A DNA stretch of 64,000 bases from Antilocapra americana (GCA_007570785.1 ML664161.1:248001-312000); one strand, 5' to 3'. Shown: positions 46,291-58,960, counted from the first letter of the stretch. The notes: generated by a model from the sequence alone, not told the origin. Program-made: numbers and translations.

Positions 46291-46727
46291 TTTTTGTTAA
46301 ATATATTTATTTATTTATTTATTTTCTTTACATTACTGTGTTGATTTTGCCATACATTGACATGAATCTGCCATGGGTATACATGTGTTCCCCTTCCAGA
46401 ATCGCCCTCCCACGTCTCTCCCAATTCCATCCCTCTGGGTCATCCCAGTGCACCAGCCCTGAACATCCTGTATCATGCATCAATCCTGGGCTGGCAATTT
46501 ATTTCACACATGATAATTTACATGTTTCAATGTCGTTCTCCCATATTATCCCACCCTTGCCCTCTCCCATAGAGTCAAAAAGACTGTTCTATACATCTGT
46601 GTCTTTTTTGCTGTCTCACATACAGGGTTATTGTTACTATCTTTCTAAATTCTGTATATATGTGTTAGTATACTGTATTGTTGTTTTTCCTTCTGGCTTA
46701 CTTCACTCTGTATAATAGGTTCCAGTT
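46291..46727 (-). mobile_element. L1 3' end, 5'-truncated
   Basis: L1 tail (TTTA units) and 3' UTR, bounded by an 11-bp duplication tagtctttcct (46280-46290 and 46728-46738). Tail joins directly to the 3' end, so no transduction. More diverged than the copies at 14.5, 29.3 and 34.3 kb, so probably older. Confidence 0.93.
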
Positions 46728-46738
46728 TAGTCTTTCCT

Positions 46739-46860
46739 GTTCAAAGTCTTCTTAGGTTGTTTTTACATGTTTAGGGTCTTAGTTGTACTTACTGGGAGAA
46801 ATATTCAAAAATATATTTCCTCTATCTAGCTGGAAGAGAAATCCTTCTATTGGCTTATTA
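46739..46860 (-). mobile_element. Possible old L1 continuation
   Basis: Continues the sequence interrupted at 46280 (gggtcttagttgtacttact block near 46777). Family assignment weak. Confidence 0.35.
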
Positions 46861-48590
46861 AATGGCATCCTACCTATCTAATTACCTATCTCCACACAAG
46901 ATGTGTACTAGTGTTCCAAAGGAATGTGTAGTCAATTACAATACAACATCTATGGATTGTCTCCCAATGTCAACTTGGAGCAGAATGCTACACAAAAATT
47001 TTGAGCAAATATTGACCCTAGGTTGTTTTTGTTTTGAATGTTTATGCAGAAAAATGTGCTCAGTTTAATAGTTTTCTTTTATAGGATAAGAATAGCTATA
47101 TTTATTTATAGTCTGTTATTCTGCAAAACAATTAAACACCAGAGGGTTAAGAGTTCACTCACTTGCAAGGTATATCCAGGTAATGTAGACTAATCAGGCA
47201 ACTAAGACATACCCTCCAGCAAGTAGACTGTATGAAACTGTTAACCTAAGGTTAGAAATAATTTCATAGGCAATAACTTCCAATTAAATGTAATTATTAT
47301 CTTGGTGTAGGTGGAATCAGCATTATAGATGCAATTTTCTTCACTGTATAAATAAAACTTACCATCAACAAGTAATCAAAAATTCTGAAGCCCCTAATGA
47401 CCTTTTTCCTTTTTTCCATTTTGGATAACTAGGCTTCAATCTACTATCTAGGATCTTTTCAATAATATGGAAACATTGCTAATACTGATATCTGTAATCT
47501 TAAGCCTGACTGATTTTTAGAATCAGCATGTTATTTGATATTCAGTAGTGGGGATACTTATAAGAAAAATGTCCAAAAATGACCCAGAAATACTTTGTGA
47601 ACAATACTCTTCACACTGTGATTCTGTAATAGTGACCAGCTGTACCTACTGAACAATCTCATTTGGTTTTTATTACTTTTTATTTTTAACTTTAGTACTA
47701 AAGTGCTGAGGCAACTAAGTAAGCACAGAGACATTTTTTGAATACTAATCTCTTAGACAGCAACCTCTGTTATATCAAGTACATTTTTTAATGGAAAAAA
47801 AAGGAAGCACAAAGTTTCAAACACTAACTTAATTTAGAATTTACCATTTTTTCTTATGTGATGTAAATTTTCCAGCACATGATTATTCTCTTTATTACTC
47901 TAGTAGGGTAAATGTCATTTGCAGAACTTCTGAGATGCTAGAGAATACTATTTATAACAAAAACAACTCCTACTTTAATCATATTGGCACACTTTATAGC
48001 TACGCTGTAAAGTATTCTTTATACCTTATACATATGAAAGAAAACCAAATCAAACTAAACCTTAATGATTGGTGCTCTTCTCTGAAGGTGTGATACAGAA
48101 GAATGTAATAATAACTGAAAATACATTTTCAGAGATTAAAAAAATGAAGCTGCTATTCTACAACAAGGAAAAGCATTGTTTAAATTTTATCTGAAACAAT
48201 ATATGATTAGAAAATGAGAAGAATAAAATCTCTATCAAGTATGAGACTTTGTATGTTATATTTTTTAATACTAGCTTTGAAATAGAGTACATTTTCAATA
48301 TTTATCTCTAATAGAGAGCAAGGAAAACTAGAATTGACCTTCTAAATATCATCATAAGTTATTTTCTTGATTCTTCAGTCTTTACTGAAGCTGTTCACAA
48401 GTTAGTTAGTACCTAAACTATTCAAATAGAAATTTAATTCCCAATTTTATTAATTGTAAGTAATCACGCAAAGAAATCAAGTTATCTTCTCTAAATTTTT
48501 AAGAAGTGTGTGAATTCCCTAAGATATTTTATAGTTAACATATCTTCAGTTCAAATTGGTTGCTTACATCTGAGTTCATGGTTCGGTTCA
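46861..48590. other. Single-copy-looking sequence, no gene recognised
   Basis: About 1.7 kb with no supported element or exon. The frame at 46862-47068 lacks any domain. Confidence 0.45.
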
Positions 48591-48591
48591 C

Positions 48592-50425
48592 GTCAGTTCA
48601 GTTCAGTTGCTCAGTCGTGTCCAACTCTGCGACCCCATGGACTGCAGCACGCCAGGCTTCCCTGTCCATCACCAACTCCCAGAGTTCACCCAAACTCATG
48701 TCCATTGAGTTGGTGATGCCATCCAACCATCTCATCCTCTGTTGTTACCTTCTCCTCCTGCCTTCAATCATTCCCAACATCAGGGTCTTCTCAAATGAGT
48801 CAGCTCTTCGCATTAGGTGGCCAAAGTTTTCAGCTTCAACATCAGTCCTTCCAATGAACACCCAAGACTGATCTCTTTTAGGATAGACTCGTTGGATCTC
48901 CTTGCAGTCCAAGGGACTCTCAAGAATCTTCTCCAACACCATAATTAAAAAGCATCAATTCTTCGGTGCTCAGCTTTCTTTATAATAACTCCAACTCTCG
49001 TATCCATACATGACTGCTGGAAAAGCCATACCCTTAACTAGATAGCCCTTTGTTGATTAAGTAATGTCTCTGCTTTTTAATATGCTGCCTAGGTTGGTCA
49101 TAGCTTTTCTTCAAAGGAGTTAGCATCTTTTAATTTCATGGCTGCAGTCACCATCTTCAGTGATTTTGGAGCATCTAAAAATAAAGTCAGCCACTGTTTC
49201 CCCACTTTTTTGCCATGAAGTGACAGGACTAAATGCCATGATCTTAGTTTTCTGAATGTTGAGCTCTAAGCCAACTTTTTCACTCTCCTCTTTCACTTTC
49301 ATCAAGAAGCTCTAGTTCTTCTTCACTTTCTGCCATAAGGGTGGTGTCATCTGCATATCTGAGGTTATTTATATTTCTCCTGGCAAGCTTGATTCTAGTT
49401 TGTGCTTCTTCCAGCCCAGCGTTTCTCGTGATGTATTCTGCATATAAGTTAAATAAGCAAGGTGACAATATACAACCTTGACATACTCTTTTTTCCTATT
49501 TGGAACCTGTCTGTTGTTCCATGTCCAGTTCTAACTGTTGCTTCCTGACCTGCATACAGATTTCTCAAGAGGAAAGTCAGGTGGTCTGATATGCTCATCT
49601 CTTTAAGAATTTTCTACAGTTTAAAAAAAAAAAAGAATTTTCTACAGTTTATTGTGATCCACACAGTCAAAGGCTATGGTATAGTCAATAAAGTAGAAAT
49701 AGATGTTTTTCTGGAACTCTCTTGCTTTTTCAATGATCCAGTGGATGGTAGCAATTTGCTCTTTGGTTTCTCTGCCTTTTCTAAAACCAACTTGAACATC
49801 TGGAAGTTCACAGTTCACGTATTGCTGAAGCCTGGCTTGGAAAATTTTGAGCACTACTTTACTAGCATGTGAGATGAGTGCAATTGTGCAGTAGTTTGAG
49901 CATTCTTTGGCATTGCCTTTCTTTGGGATTGGAATGAAAACTGACCTTTTCCACTCCCGTGTCCATTGCTGAGTTTTCCAAATTTGCTGGCAAATTGAGT
50001 GCAACAGTTTCATAGTATCATCTTTTAGGATTTGAAATAGCTCACCTGGAATTCCATCACCTCCACTAGCTTTTTTCATTGTGATTCTTCCTAAGGCCTA
50101 CTTGACTTCACATTCCAGGATATCTGGCTCTAGGTAAATGATCACACCATCATGATTATCTGGGTCATGAAGTTCTTTTTTGTAGAATTCTGTGTATTCT
50201 TGCCACCTCTTCTTAATATCTTTTGCTTCTGTTATGTGCATAGCATTTCCGTCCTTTATTGAGCCCACCTTTGCTTGAAATGTTCCTTTTGTATCTAATT
50301 TTCTTAAAGGGATCTCTAGTCTTTCCCATTCTATTATTTTCCTCTATTTCTTTGCATTGATCTCTGAGGAATTCTTTCTTATCTCTCCTTACTGTTCTTT
50401 GGAACTCTGCATTCAATGGTGATGT
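48592..50425 (-). mobile_element. BovB LINE, antisense, 5'-truncated
   Basis: 3' end at left with gtcagttcagttcagttg; extends to a truncated 5' end near 50425. Minus-strand frame pieces: 48745-48942, 49120-49305, 49280-49468, 49642-50079, 50213-50428. The YADD box is intact (49346-49357). The 145-codon piece 50079-49642 retains much of the RT palm-proximal sequence. Overall frameshifted and dead. Confidence 0.94.
49605..49651 (+). mobile_element. Poly(A)-only insertion with 19-bp TSD in BovB
   Basis: BovB sequence aagaattttctacagttta occurs at 49605-49623 and again at 49633-49651, with only A residues between (nine; twelve in the run including TSD bases). The normal BovB has this stretch once. 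The left boundary reads ttt/aagaa, close to the L1 endonuclease site TT/AAAA. Confidence 0.8.
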
Positions 50426-50983
50426 CAAAATATAAATAAATGAGACTGGCCAATGTCAAAAGGTCTCTTCAACAACTTATGTCATTTTATGATGAACCAG
50501 ATGATTAGCTAAAGACAATGATAAAATGTTTGTCAAGTATTAGAGGTTGCTTTCTAGCTAGTTATTTCACATAAGCAATTATATCAAATGGGAGACACCG
50601 AATTCTGTGATCTTCTTGTTCTATATTCTTACTGAGATAATTTTTAGAAGAGCATGTTTTAATATCTACAGTGAGATTTTAAAGTTTTATTTTGGTCCAT
50701 ATTTCTGAATGCTGAGATTAGTGTCACATTTCAAATATTTCAGTATTATCAAATAGTATTACACTGTATTTGTTTTATATTATCTAGTGTTTTAATGTTA
50801 AATCTGTATTTCCTATGGGAAATTATATGCATTTAATTTAATGAACTCTTTATATACAGATTTTAATATCTTATATGTGTTATAGGTACAAATATTCAAC
50901 ATTTAAGAGATTGTTTTATTTGGCTTTTATGCTATATTAAGGTCTTTTCTGAATCATTTATAATCTAACTTTCATACACTGAT
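50426..50983. other. Unassigned AT-rich sequence
   Basis: No gene or repeat recognised. Confidence 0.4.
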
Positions 50984-51046
50984 TTGTCCAAACAGTTCAT
51001 TTGGGTTTTCCTATAATAGAAAAGCCCGAATGAACTTTTGGCCAAA
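50984..51046. mobile_element. Mariner-like miniature inverted repeat
   Basis: Two ~30-bp arms form an imperfect hairpin: left ttgtccaaacagttcatttg and right (reverse complement) ttggccaaaagttcattcgg, continuing into gggttttcct-like ends. The arms resemble ruminant mariner terminal repeats. No transposase remains; non-autonomous relic or internal deletion product. Confidence 0.7.
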
Positions 51047-52099
51047 ACAATAATTAATATCATCGACTTAAATAAATGTAGTAACAGTAGCTTTACAAAG
51101 TACAAAGTAGTAAAAGATAAAATAAATATGTAAACAAGTAGTAAATATTTAATTTATTGCTAATGCCATTGCTCTCATTATTTTTAGTTCCTAAGTATTG
51201 TTTGAAAGATGCTAGAAATTTTCAGAAATGACTGTCTATTTTGGAGTTAAACATAAACAGAAATATTTTTTGAATGAATGTTTACATTATTTTTTGTTAA
51301 TGCTTTAAACTTTTTCCTTTGAACTAACTCTAAACTTACATAAATATTTCAAAAACAGCATAGAGAATGCCAATATACCTCTTATATAACTTCACTGCAT
51401 GATGCAAAAGGAAGTATAAACACTAGGGAAACTCATGGAGCGTGACTCCATCTCAGAGTCAGACTTAGCCTGGATTTTGACACTGCACAAGGTCAAAGAT
51501 ACAGAACTGAACTATGCTACATGATTTATGACTTTGAAAAAAAATTTTGGAGTATAATATGATTTTTTCTTTGCTATATTTCAGTATATCTTTTTCATGA
51601 AAGTCATGTTTTTACTCTATTGTTTTAAAAATGAATATCAAGGTGAGCAGGTATGACTCCAGTTTAACAGGTAATGTGGTATTACAGTCGTGGTACTATT
51701 ATTTCCAGAAGAAAGATGAATTCTCAAACTTCACTCTTCTTCCTTGCTAATGTCTTAGGGCATCCATAGTTCAGAAAATTCCCAAGACCTAAAGAGGCTA
51801 TATCATTCATTATATATGCATGTATGCATTCCATGTTACAGTAAATATTTAATGCCTTTTAAAACAGATTGTAACCTGTAGAACACAAGTTAACAAGTGG
51901 TCCTGTCAAAATAACTAGAATGCAGATAGTATTTTAATTTGCAGCATTATCAATAACATAATCATTAAGAAATACATAAATTCAAAGAATTTAACCACAT
52001 TTTAACCACAGATTCTATTAATTTCTTTGGCAATCTCTTGAATGTCTCCTTTACTTAGAAATGACAGTGAAACTCTTTATCATAGATCTCGGACACTTT
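51047..52099. other. Unassigned AT-rich sequence
   Basis: About 1 kb with no supported gene or repeat. Confidence 0.4.
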
Positions 52100-52470
52100 A
52101 CTATCAGACTCTCTGCTACTCGTATTTCCTACCACAGCATGTCCCTTATACCTTATTCACATGTGGTCTTTCACTTAACTCTTGAAAGTCCTTGTATCTA
52201 CCATGTGTCAACCACACTGTACTGCTCCCCTCTCTTCTACTGTGGACTTAAATGCTCCCTATTCTCTACTCCTATATTACTTAAGTCAGAGGACAAGAAG
52301 AACACTTACCACAGTGTATTATATGTTTGTTTAGCTTTATGATCAGTTTCCTCTGGTAGATAATGAGAGCCATCAAGCTAAGGCCATTTAGGTATGTCTG
52401 TAACCACAGAGCACAGCATAATTTCTGGAATGTGGTGAATGTTTGACATCAATATATTGATTCAATCTAT
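52100..52470 (+). mobile_element. L2 LINE relic
   Basis: The order of a cttaccacagtgtattatat/gtttgtttagcttta block and the tagataatgagagccatcaa block near 52358 fits an L2 3' region. Diverged; the frame at 52061-52342 is probably fortuitous. Confidence 0.45.
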
Positions 52471-52779
52471 CAATAAATGAATAGTATTTCATAACTAATT
52501 TAAAATGTGATTGTCATGGTACAGCTCTTTCATAAAAACAGCGCATTTTAAATATTAACCAGTGTAATGTTAGCCAAAGCTAAATATACGGTTACATGGA
52601 AGTATTTGACAGGATATTACATTATATGGAGGTGCTACCTGGAAGGGTAACTATTTTTTTTTCTTCATGAAGAGTCATTTGAGTAACTGCAGACAATTAG
52701 ACAAGGCCAATACAGAAATGGCAGCAGTGGATATCTTTGTTTATCTCTGATTAATGAATGAAGACAGTGGTTAGCAACA
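52471..52779. other. Unassigned sequence
   Basis: No gene or repeat recognised. Confidence 0.4.
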
Positions 52780-52985
52780 TGTAAGTGCTTACTTACAGTT
52801 CTATATTCTTTGCAAGTATCAACTCTTCTAATCCTTGCATGCTTTCAATAATGAAGGTACTATTCTTCTTCTACTTTAAAAGATCCAAAGCTGCAAGATA
52901 AATAGGAAATTGTAAAGCTTGGAAGCCAGGAGTCTTGCTTTGGATTCAGAGTTGTTATTGCTAGATTACACTACTCCCCAGTACT
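52780..52985 (-). mobile_element. MIR SINE relic
   Basis: Reverse MIR order: aagtatcaactcttctaatc, aaggtactattcttcttcta, gatccaaagctgcaagat, ggaagccaggagtcttgctt. All blocks are diverged but collinear. Confidence 0.6.
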
Positions 52986-54565
52986 GATACAAAGCAAGCT
53001 ATAGAAGGAACAGTGGGTTAAAGTAAAGATGGCAGCAGAGAAACTTGTGTAATCATATCCTAACCATCTAGGCAAAAGAGTATTTTTGGATTGTTACCTA
53101 TACTATTTGATTATTCCTAAAGTTTTCTCTATTTGCTTTATTTTGAAATTTTCTAAATCTTTCCCATTTGTTCCTTATTTTTTTTTTACTGTGATCCTTG
53201 TTTTCTTTCTATATTCTAATTTCTTTGAAATATCACCCCCCCTCCACCCCAAAAATAAGGTCAATGGATGAACACCAGAACAGAAAACTACTAAAGAGAA
53301 GCCTGGCATATATTCTGTAGACTTAATGCAAAAAAACAAAAAATGTATTAGGTAGTCATCCCATTTCAAAATGGTTGCCTCTTCACAGCTCACTGTCATG
53401 CTGAGAATTATTTTTTCAATGACTGGAGTATATTTCAACTCTGTATGTACCTCCTCGAAAAGTGCTAATTTCCTTGGCAAGTCAAAGTGGAACATCTGCT
53501 TATACTGACTCTGTAGTTGGAAAACAATAAGAAAAACTTTTTCTTCTCTTTTTCTATGCTAGTAATATGATTGCAGTACCCTATTGCATATTAATAACTC
53601 TTGAGATGCATCCTTGTTTGAATTTGAATGGTCATAAATAAAATAAGGCAATATCGAGTTATAAAACAGAAATAAACCATATTTGCTAAATACTTTCTTC
53701 ACCAAATACAAACATACACATATAACAGTAAAATAAATGAAACATTTTAAAAAGAAGTTCTTGTTTATAATTGTCTTTCCCTAGTTACATGACAGCTAAT
53801 GTGGTATTCATGGTCAAATTTAACTTTTGAGACCATCTGCTCTTTGCAAGATGTCATGGAAATAAAGGCTATTTTGAAATAAGAAGAGAACAAAAATCTT
53901 ATTCAGAGAACACTTCCCAGCTGTGTTACCAGTTACTGTGTAATCATCTTTCATTATACATGCTGTATGGAGTATGGAGGATGATTAGAAACAGAGATGT
54001 CCTGAATTTGTACATCTCTTTAAGGGCCAGCTCTGCTCAGCAAGGAATTTAGCCTCAGAGTCCAGTAGCAGCTCATGAAACATTTTGCTAAGTCACTAAT
54101 ACTGTGTGATCATTCTAATATTCTATAACGGACCCTCAATTCAAGTTCTAAAATTCTTATAGAACACTAGACACCAAGACTAATCAGTATAAGACTAAGT
54201 AAAATCAGAACCATAGTATTATCGTCTTTGTTCTCTTTCTCTTTTCCTTCCAGTTGACTTTTACTGAATGCATAATATAGCACAGAAAATGGTCTAATGT
54301 TATGTTATTTATTTCCTTATTTTCTCCACACAAAGTCAAGCACTGACACCAGTGTGAGGAGGGGGCACCATTTCACATATAGTATCCCTTTAACATTATA
54401 GGTGTAGTATATGACTATGTAGGATGATGTCTTAACCAGGTATATATTAATATTTTATAGCTCATTGTTTGCATTTATCTTACAGATCATACCATACTGA
54501 GCAATAAGAACAGACTCATTCTGTGTATAATTGCTTATTTCATTGTAGACACCTTGTTTCCAATT
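52986..54565. other. Single-copy-looking sequence, no gene recognised
   Basis: About 1.6 kb. Frames at 53086-53271 and 53175-53495 are on opposite strands of the same stretch, with no domain. No element recognised. Confidence 0.45.
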
Positions 54566-55105
54566 TCTCCAGTTATCTACTGCTGCATAAAAAACTATCC
54601 TAAAAGTCAAAAATAGGTTAAAATGCTAATGATTTTATTGTATCTCACCATTTTGTGGGTAATGAATATGCACAGGATACAGGTAGGTGACTTTTCTGGT
54701 CCATATTATATAAGCTGAGGTCATCGGGTAAGACTTAGCTAATGCCAGGCTGGGCTGGATGATACAAAATGAATGTTCTGACATGTCTGGTCTCTTGGTG
54801 AAGATACTTGGAGAAATGGGCTCAGTGGGTCCCTCTACAGAGTGGTTTTGGGGCTTCTGCATACGGTACCTCAAGTATGGTAATTTACCCTCTTGCAAAT
54901 CAGCTCAAAGCTTCATGATACCAAAGTGGATGCTTCCAGTCATTTTACATAGGTATACTTCCAAGCTAACACAATATCATTTCCACCAGTTTCTACTGGA
55001 CAGGTCACAGGTCATGACGGATTCAAGGAGAAAGGAATAAATTTCTTATTTTTCAATAGGAGGACTGTTGAAGAATCTGTGGTCTTTTTAGTCTGCCACA
55101 CTAGT
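54566..55105 (+). mobile_element. MLT-type LTR or MER-like relic
   Basis: Starts tctccagttatctactgctg and ends ctttttagtctgccaca, matching the ends of an old mammalian repeat of LTR type. Frames at 54635-54898 (minus) and 54759-55040 (plus) fall in it and are not genes. Confidence 0.5.
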
Positions 55106-56154
55106 CTTTCCTCAAACAACAATAAACTTTAATTATTATTGTGTAGACATTGCAGTGATTAGATTGGTAGAATATATTGGTATTCTTACAAGTGATATAC
55201 TGATGAGTCAGAAACTGCTGATTTGCATCTATAATCTTGACAAACACTGCCAAATATTTTGCAGATGTTTGTAGAAATATTTACTGTGTCTTATTCATCT
55301 TTGTTTATCCTAACGGTACTCAATGGAAAAAAGGTGTTCCCAACTATTTGAAGAAATAAAGAACATAGGACTAAAAGATAGGGGTGTGGAGGAATGAAAA
55401 GAAAAGTGAGTTACAGAAATTGAAAAATAATAGGGCAAGAGAGAAATCTGAAATGTAGAAGTCATTCCATTTTTGTTTCTTGATATCTATTTATTCTCTG
55501 TTAAAGCACAGAAGTGGACTAGATTATCTCTTAGATCCTTTCTAATGCTAACGTTCTATAACACCATGATTGTACATACATACACACACGTATATATTAA
55601 CATAAACATGATCCACTGAAGGATAACTTTCAAATACCTTTTTCTAACGTTTAAAAGACTTTCATTTTGAGAAAACATGGAAAAACTGAGAGCTGTTAAT
55701 ATTGCAGTGGGTTTTTTTACCCCCTTTTTTAATACTTATGTTTCATTTAAGTCTGCCAGTATACCGCTACTATTTTTGTCAAAAGCTAAGCAGTTAGATC
55801 TGTTTAGATTTTACATGGTTATCTTTACCAAGGCAAGTACTGAGAGGAACTCTTAAATTTTGGAAAAATAGCTTGTCAATATATTATCATTTGCTTCTTT
55901 TACGCCAGAGCAAATTTTTTAAATTGATAACTTCAACTAACTACATTTAGTGATAACCCAAATAATTTTATCATATCATAAATCTATATGTTCAAAGTAA
56001 CAGAAAGTTACTTGAATATACTTATTATCTAATAATCTCAAAAAAGTTATAAATCATGGCTCATAATTCCTATGATAATTGAAGTCACAAAAGTAATTAT
56101 AGATATCACACAGAAACAAAAATGCTTAGTGGATATATCTCAACTGCTCAAGCT
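55106..56154. other. Unassigned sequence
   Basis: A short actagattatctcttagatc stretch near 55518 resembles an old DNA-transposon relic but is too short to claim. No gene seen. Confidence 0.35.
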
Positions 56155-56171
56155 TTAAATTTGAGAAGTTT

Positions 56172-56381
56172 AAATGTTAGTCACTCAGTTGTGTTCGATG
56201 CTTTGTGACCCCATGGACAGTGACTGAGCTTACCAGGCTCCTCTATCCATGCAATTTTCCAAACAAGAATACTGGAGTGGGTTGCCATTTCCTTCTCTGG
56301 AGGATCTTCCCAACCCAGGTATCAAATCTGGGTCTCCACATTATAGGCAGAATCTTTAATGTCTGAACCACTAGAAAACCC
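56172..56381 (-). mobile_element. Bov-tA SINE
   Basis: Antisense element with a perfect 17-bp target duplication ttaaatttgagaagttt (56155-56171 and 56382-56398). Confidence 0.96.
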
Positions 56382-56398
56382 TTAAATTTGAGAAGTTT

Positions 56399-56996
56399 TT
56401 ATATTAAAGAAAACTTTGATCAACCTATCACTTTAAAAAAGTGATTGTAAAAGCAACTCTCTTATTTCCAAGACCTATTTACAAGTTAAAATGTTATTTC
56501 TATAAAAAAATGTAAATTGGCAAAGTATGTCTAAAATATAAAAAGTTGTAATGGAAAATTATACAAAATACCAAATTACCCTGCTTGCTGTTTTTGTTGT
56601 TTATTTTAAACAGAACCTGCATCATGGCCACAATTTAGTTTATAATTTGCTACTTTCCTTCTGTTAGTTTATTGAAATGAGTGATTGGGGTGGAGGGGGA
56701 GACAGAGTGACAAGTAGTCATTGGTTAACAGAAATTAACTAAACTCATGATGTTTATGTGATAAAAATCACCTTTCAAAGTCTGAATTTGGAAGCAACAT
56801 AAACTCTATCAATGATAACATTTCACAAGATTTTTCTATTTTTGCCTTCTATCTTGCTATTCTTTTTTCCCCCCCTCGGATAAAATCTTAATTAAAACCT
56901 ATACAATAGTGCAGTTTATAATTATCTATGCATGCAATTAGAAGGCTTCACATTCTCTGGTACTGCATCAGCCTCTTTCTATTTTTGTATGTCTTT
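56399..56996. other. Unassigned AT-rich sequence
   Basis: No gene or repeat recognised. Confidence 0.4.
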
Positions 56997-57007
56997 AATC
57001 TTTGTCT

Positions 57008-57523
57008 TTATAGTCCAACTCTCACATCCATACATGACTACTGGAAAAACCATAGCTCTGACTAGACGGACTTTTGTTGACAAAGTAATGTCTCTGCTTT
57101 TTAATATGCTGTCTAGATTGGTCATAGCTTTTCTTCCAAGGAGCAAGCATTGAGTAATTGATGCTTTTGAACTGTGGTGCTGGAGAAGACTCGAGAGTCC
57201 CTTGGACTGCAAGGAGATCCAACCAATTCATCCAAAAGGAAATCAGTCCTGAATATTCACTGGAGGACTGAAGCTGAAGCTGAAACTGCAATATGTTGGC
57301 CACCTAATGCAAAGAACTGACTCATTGGAAAAGACTCTGATGCTGGAAAAGATTGAAAGCAGGAGGAGAAGGAGATGACAGAGGATGAGATAATTAGATG
57401 GCATCACCGACTCAATAGACATGAGTTTGAGTAAGCTCTGGGAGTTGGTGATGGACAGGGATGTCTGGCGTGCTGCAGTCCATGGCATTGCAAAGAGTCA
57501 GACAGGACAGAGTGACTGAACTG
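57008..57523 (+). mobile_element. BovB LINE with inverted 5' segment
   Basis: One insertion bounded by a perfect 11-bp duplication aatctttgtct (56997-57007 and 57524-57534). Left part (57008-57149) is antisense BovB (agtccaactctcacatccat to ttccaaggagcaagca). Right part (57157-57523) is sense BovB through the normal 3' end gagtgactgaactg. The two parts are nearly contiguous in BovB coordinates, with ~25-30 bp lost. This is the layout made by twin priming. Confidence 0.93.
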
Positions 57524-57734
57524 AATCTTTGTCTGATCCTGCTACTTTTCTCTCCAGCATAAACGGTACTTAAATTCTACCAAAGACACCCCCTACCTGA
57601 CCTTCAGCTGCAGTAGTTTATGGTATACTAACATTCCACTATTTGCCAACCCCCATTAAAAATACACTTATTTCACTTTTAGTTTGTTAAACACTGTTGC
57701 AGAAAGTCAAATTATTATGCTGAGACATTAATTC

Positions 57735-58648
57735 ATATCTTTTTAAGTAGAAATATAGTTGACATACAATATTATGTTAGTTTTAACTGTACTACATAGT
57801 GATTTGACATTTCCATACATTAAGAAATGATCACCACAATAAACCTGGTAATCATCTGACCCATACAAAGTTATGACAGTATTATTGACCATATTTATGT
57901 CATGTTACATTGCTCTGATTTATTTATTCTATAACTGGAGATTTGTACTTCTAAATTCCCTTAACTATTTCACCATCTCTACTCTCCTCCCCTTTGGCAA
58001 TCATCTCTGTGTTCTCTGTATCTGTGAGTCTCTTTTCATCTTCTTTTGTTTCCTTTGCTTTTCATTTTCCACATGTAAGTAAGATCATACACTATTTGTT
58101 TTTCTCTGACTTATTTCACTATTATAAGACATCTAGATCTATCCATGTTGTCACAAATGGCACTTTTATTTTCACTTTATGACTGAATATATACAATATT
58201 CCATTGTATGTGTGTGTGTATATGCACATACACATCTTCTTTATTAATTCATCTATCGATGGACACAAGTTGCTTTCATATCCTGGCTACTGTCAATAAT
58301 GCTCCAGTTAACACAGGGGTGCATGTATCTTTTCACATTAGTGTTTTAGTTTCTTTCAGGTAAATCCTCAGATGTGAAACTACTGTATCATATGGCAGTT
58401 TACATTTTGTGAGGAACCACCATATGGTTTTCCATACGGGATGCACTAATTTATGATCCCAAAGTGCATAAAGGCTCCCTTTTCTCTACATCTTCACCAA
58501 CACCTGTTACTTGTCTTTTTGATGATAGCCATTCTGAAAGATAGGAGGTGGCATCTCACTGTGGTTTTAATTCCCTGACGATTAGTAATGTTAAGCATCT
58601 TTTTTGTCTGTTGGCTATTCTTATCTCTATTTGGGAGAAATATATATT
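57735..58648 (-). mobile_element. Old L1, 3' UTR and ORF2 C-terminus, antisense
   Basis: 3' UTR at left (aaatatagttgacatacaat), then the ORF2 C-terminal region (ggctactgtcaataatgctc near 58284, ccattctgaaagataggagg near 58529). The same L1 continues on the far side of the LTR at 59313. Confidence 0.8.
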
Positions 58649-58940
58649 CACATCTGTTGCAGTCTTTTTTATAGACTGGAACCTGGTGGGTTGGATTTGA
58701 GGGAAAAAAAGCAAAATAGAGAGACTAACATTTCTCTGGTTATGTGGAAAACCAATAAAGCCCTTACACAGGGCTTGCACGGCTCACAAAGGCACAGGGC
58801 ATCCTCTCAAGGAGGTCTTGAAAGCCCGGACAGAAAAATGAGCTCAGCAGGTTTCTACACTCCGAGGAACTAGCCAGAGAAGAAAAGAGGGATGGGTGGG
58901 GGGCCAAGGGGGACCCAAGTCTCTAGTGGAACAAGGATGC

Positions 58941-58946
58941 TTTATT
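58941..58946 (-). terminator. Poly(A) signal of the LTR
   Basis: AATAAA on the minus strand, close behind the TATA-like box, as in LTRs where the signal precedes or lies in R. Confidence 0.65.
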
Positions 58947-58960
58947 CATGTTTGGATGAG

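Noticed and set aside
46291..46727. Transduction at this L1
   Set aside because: Both TSD copies abut the L1 itself, so no foreign sequence was carried.
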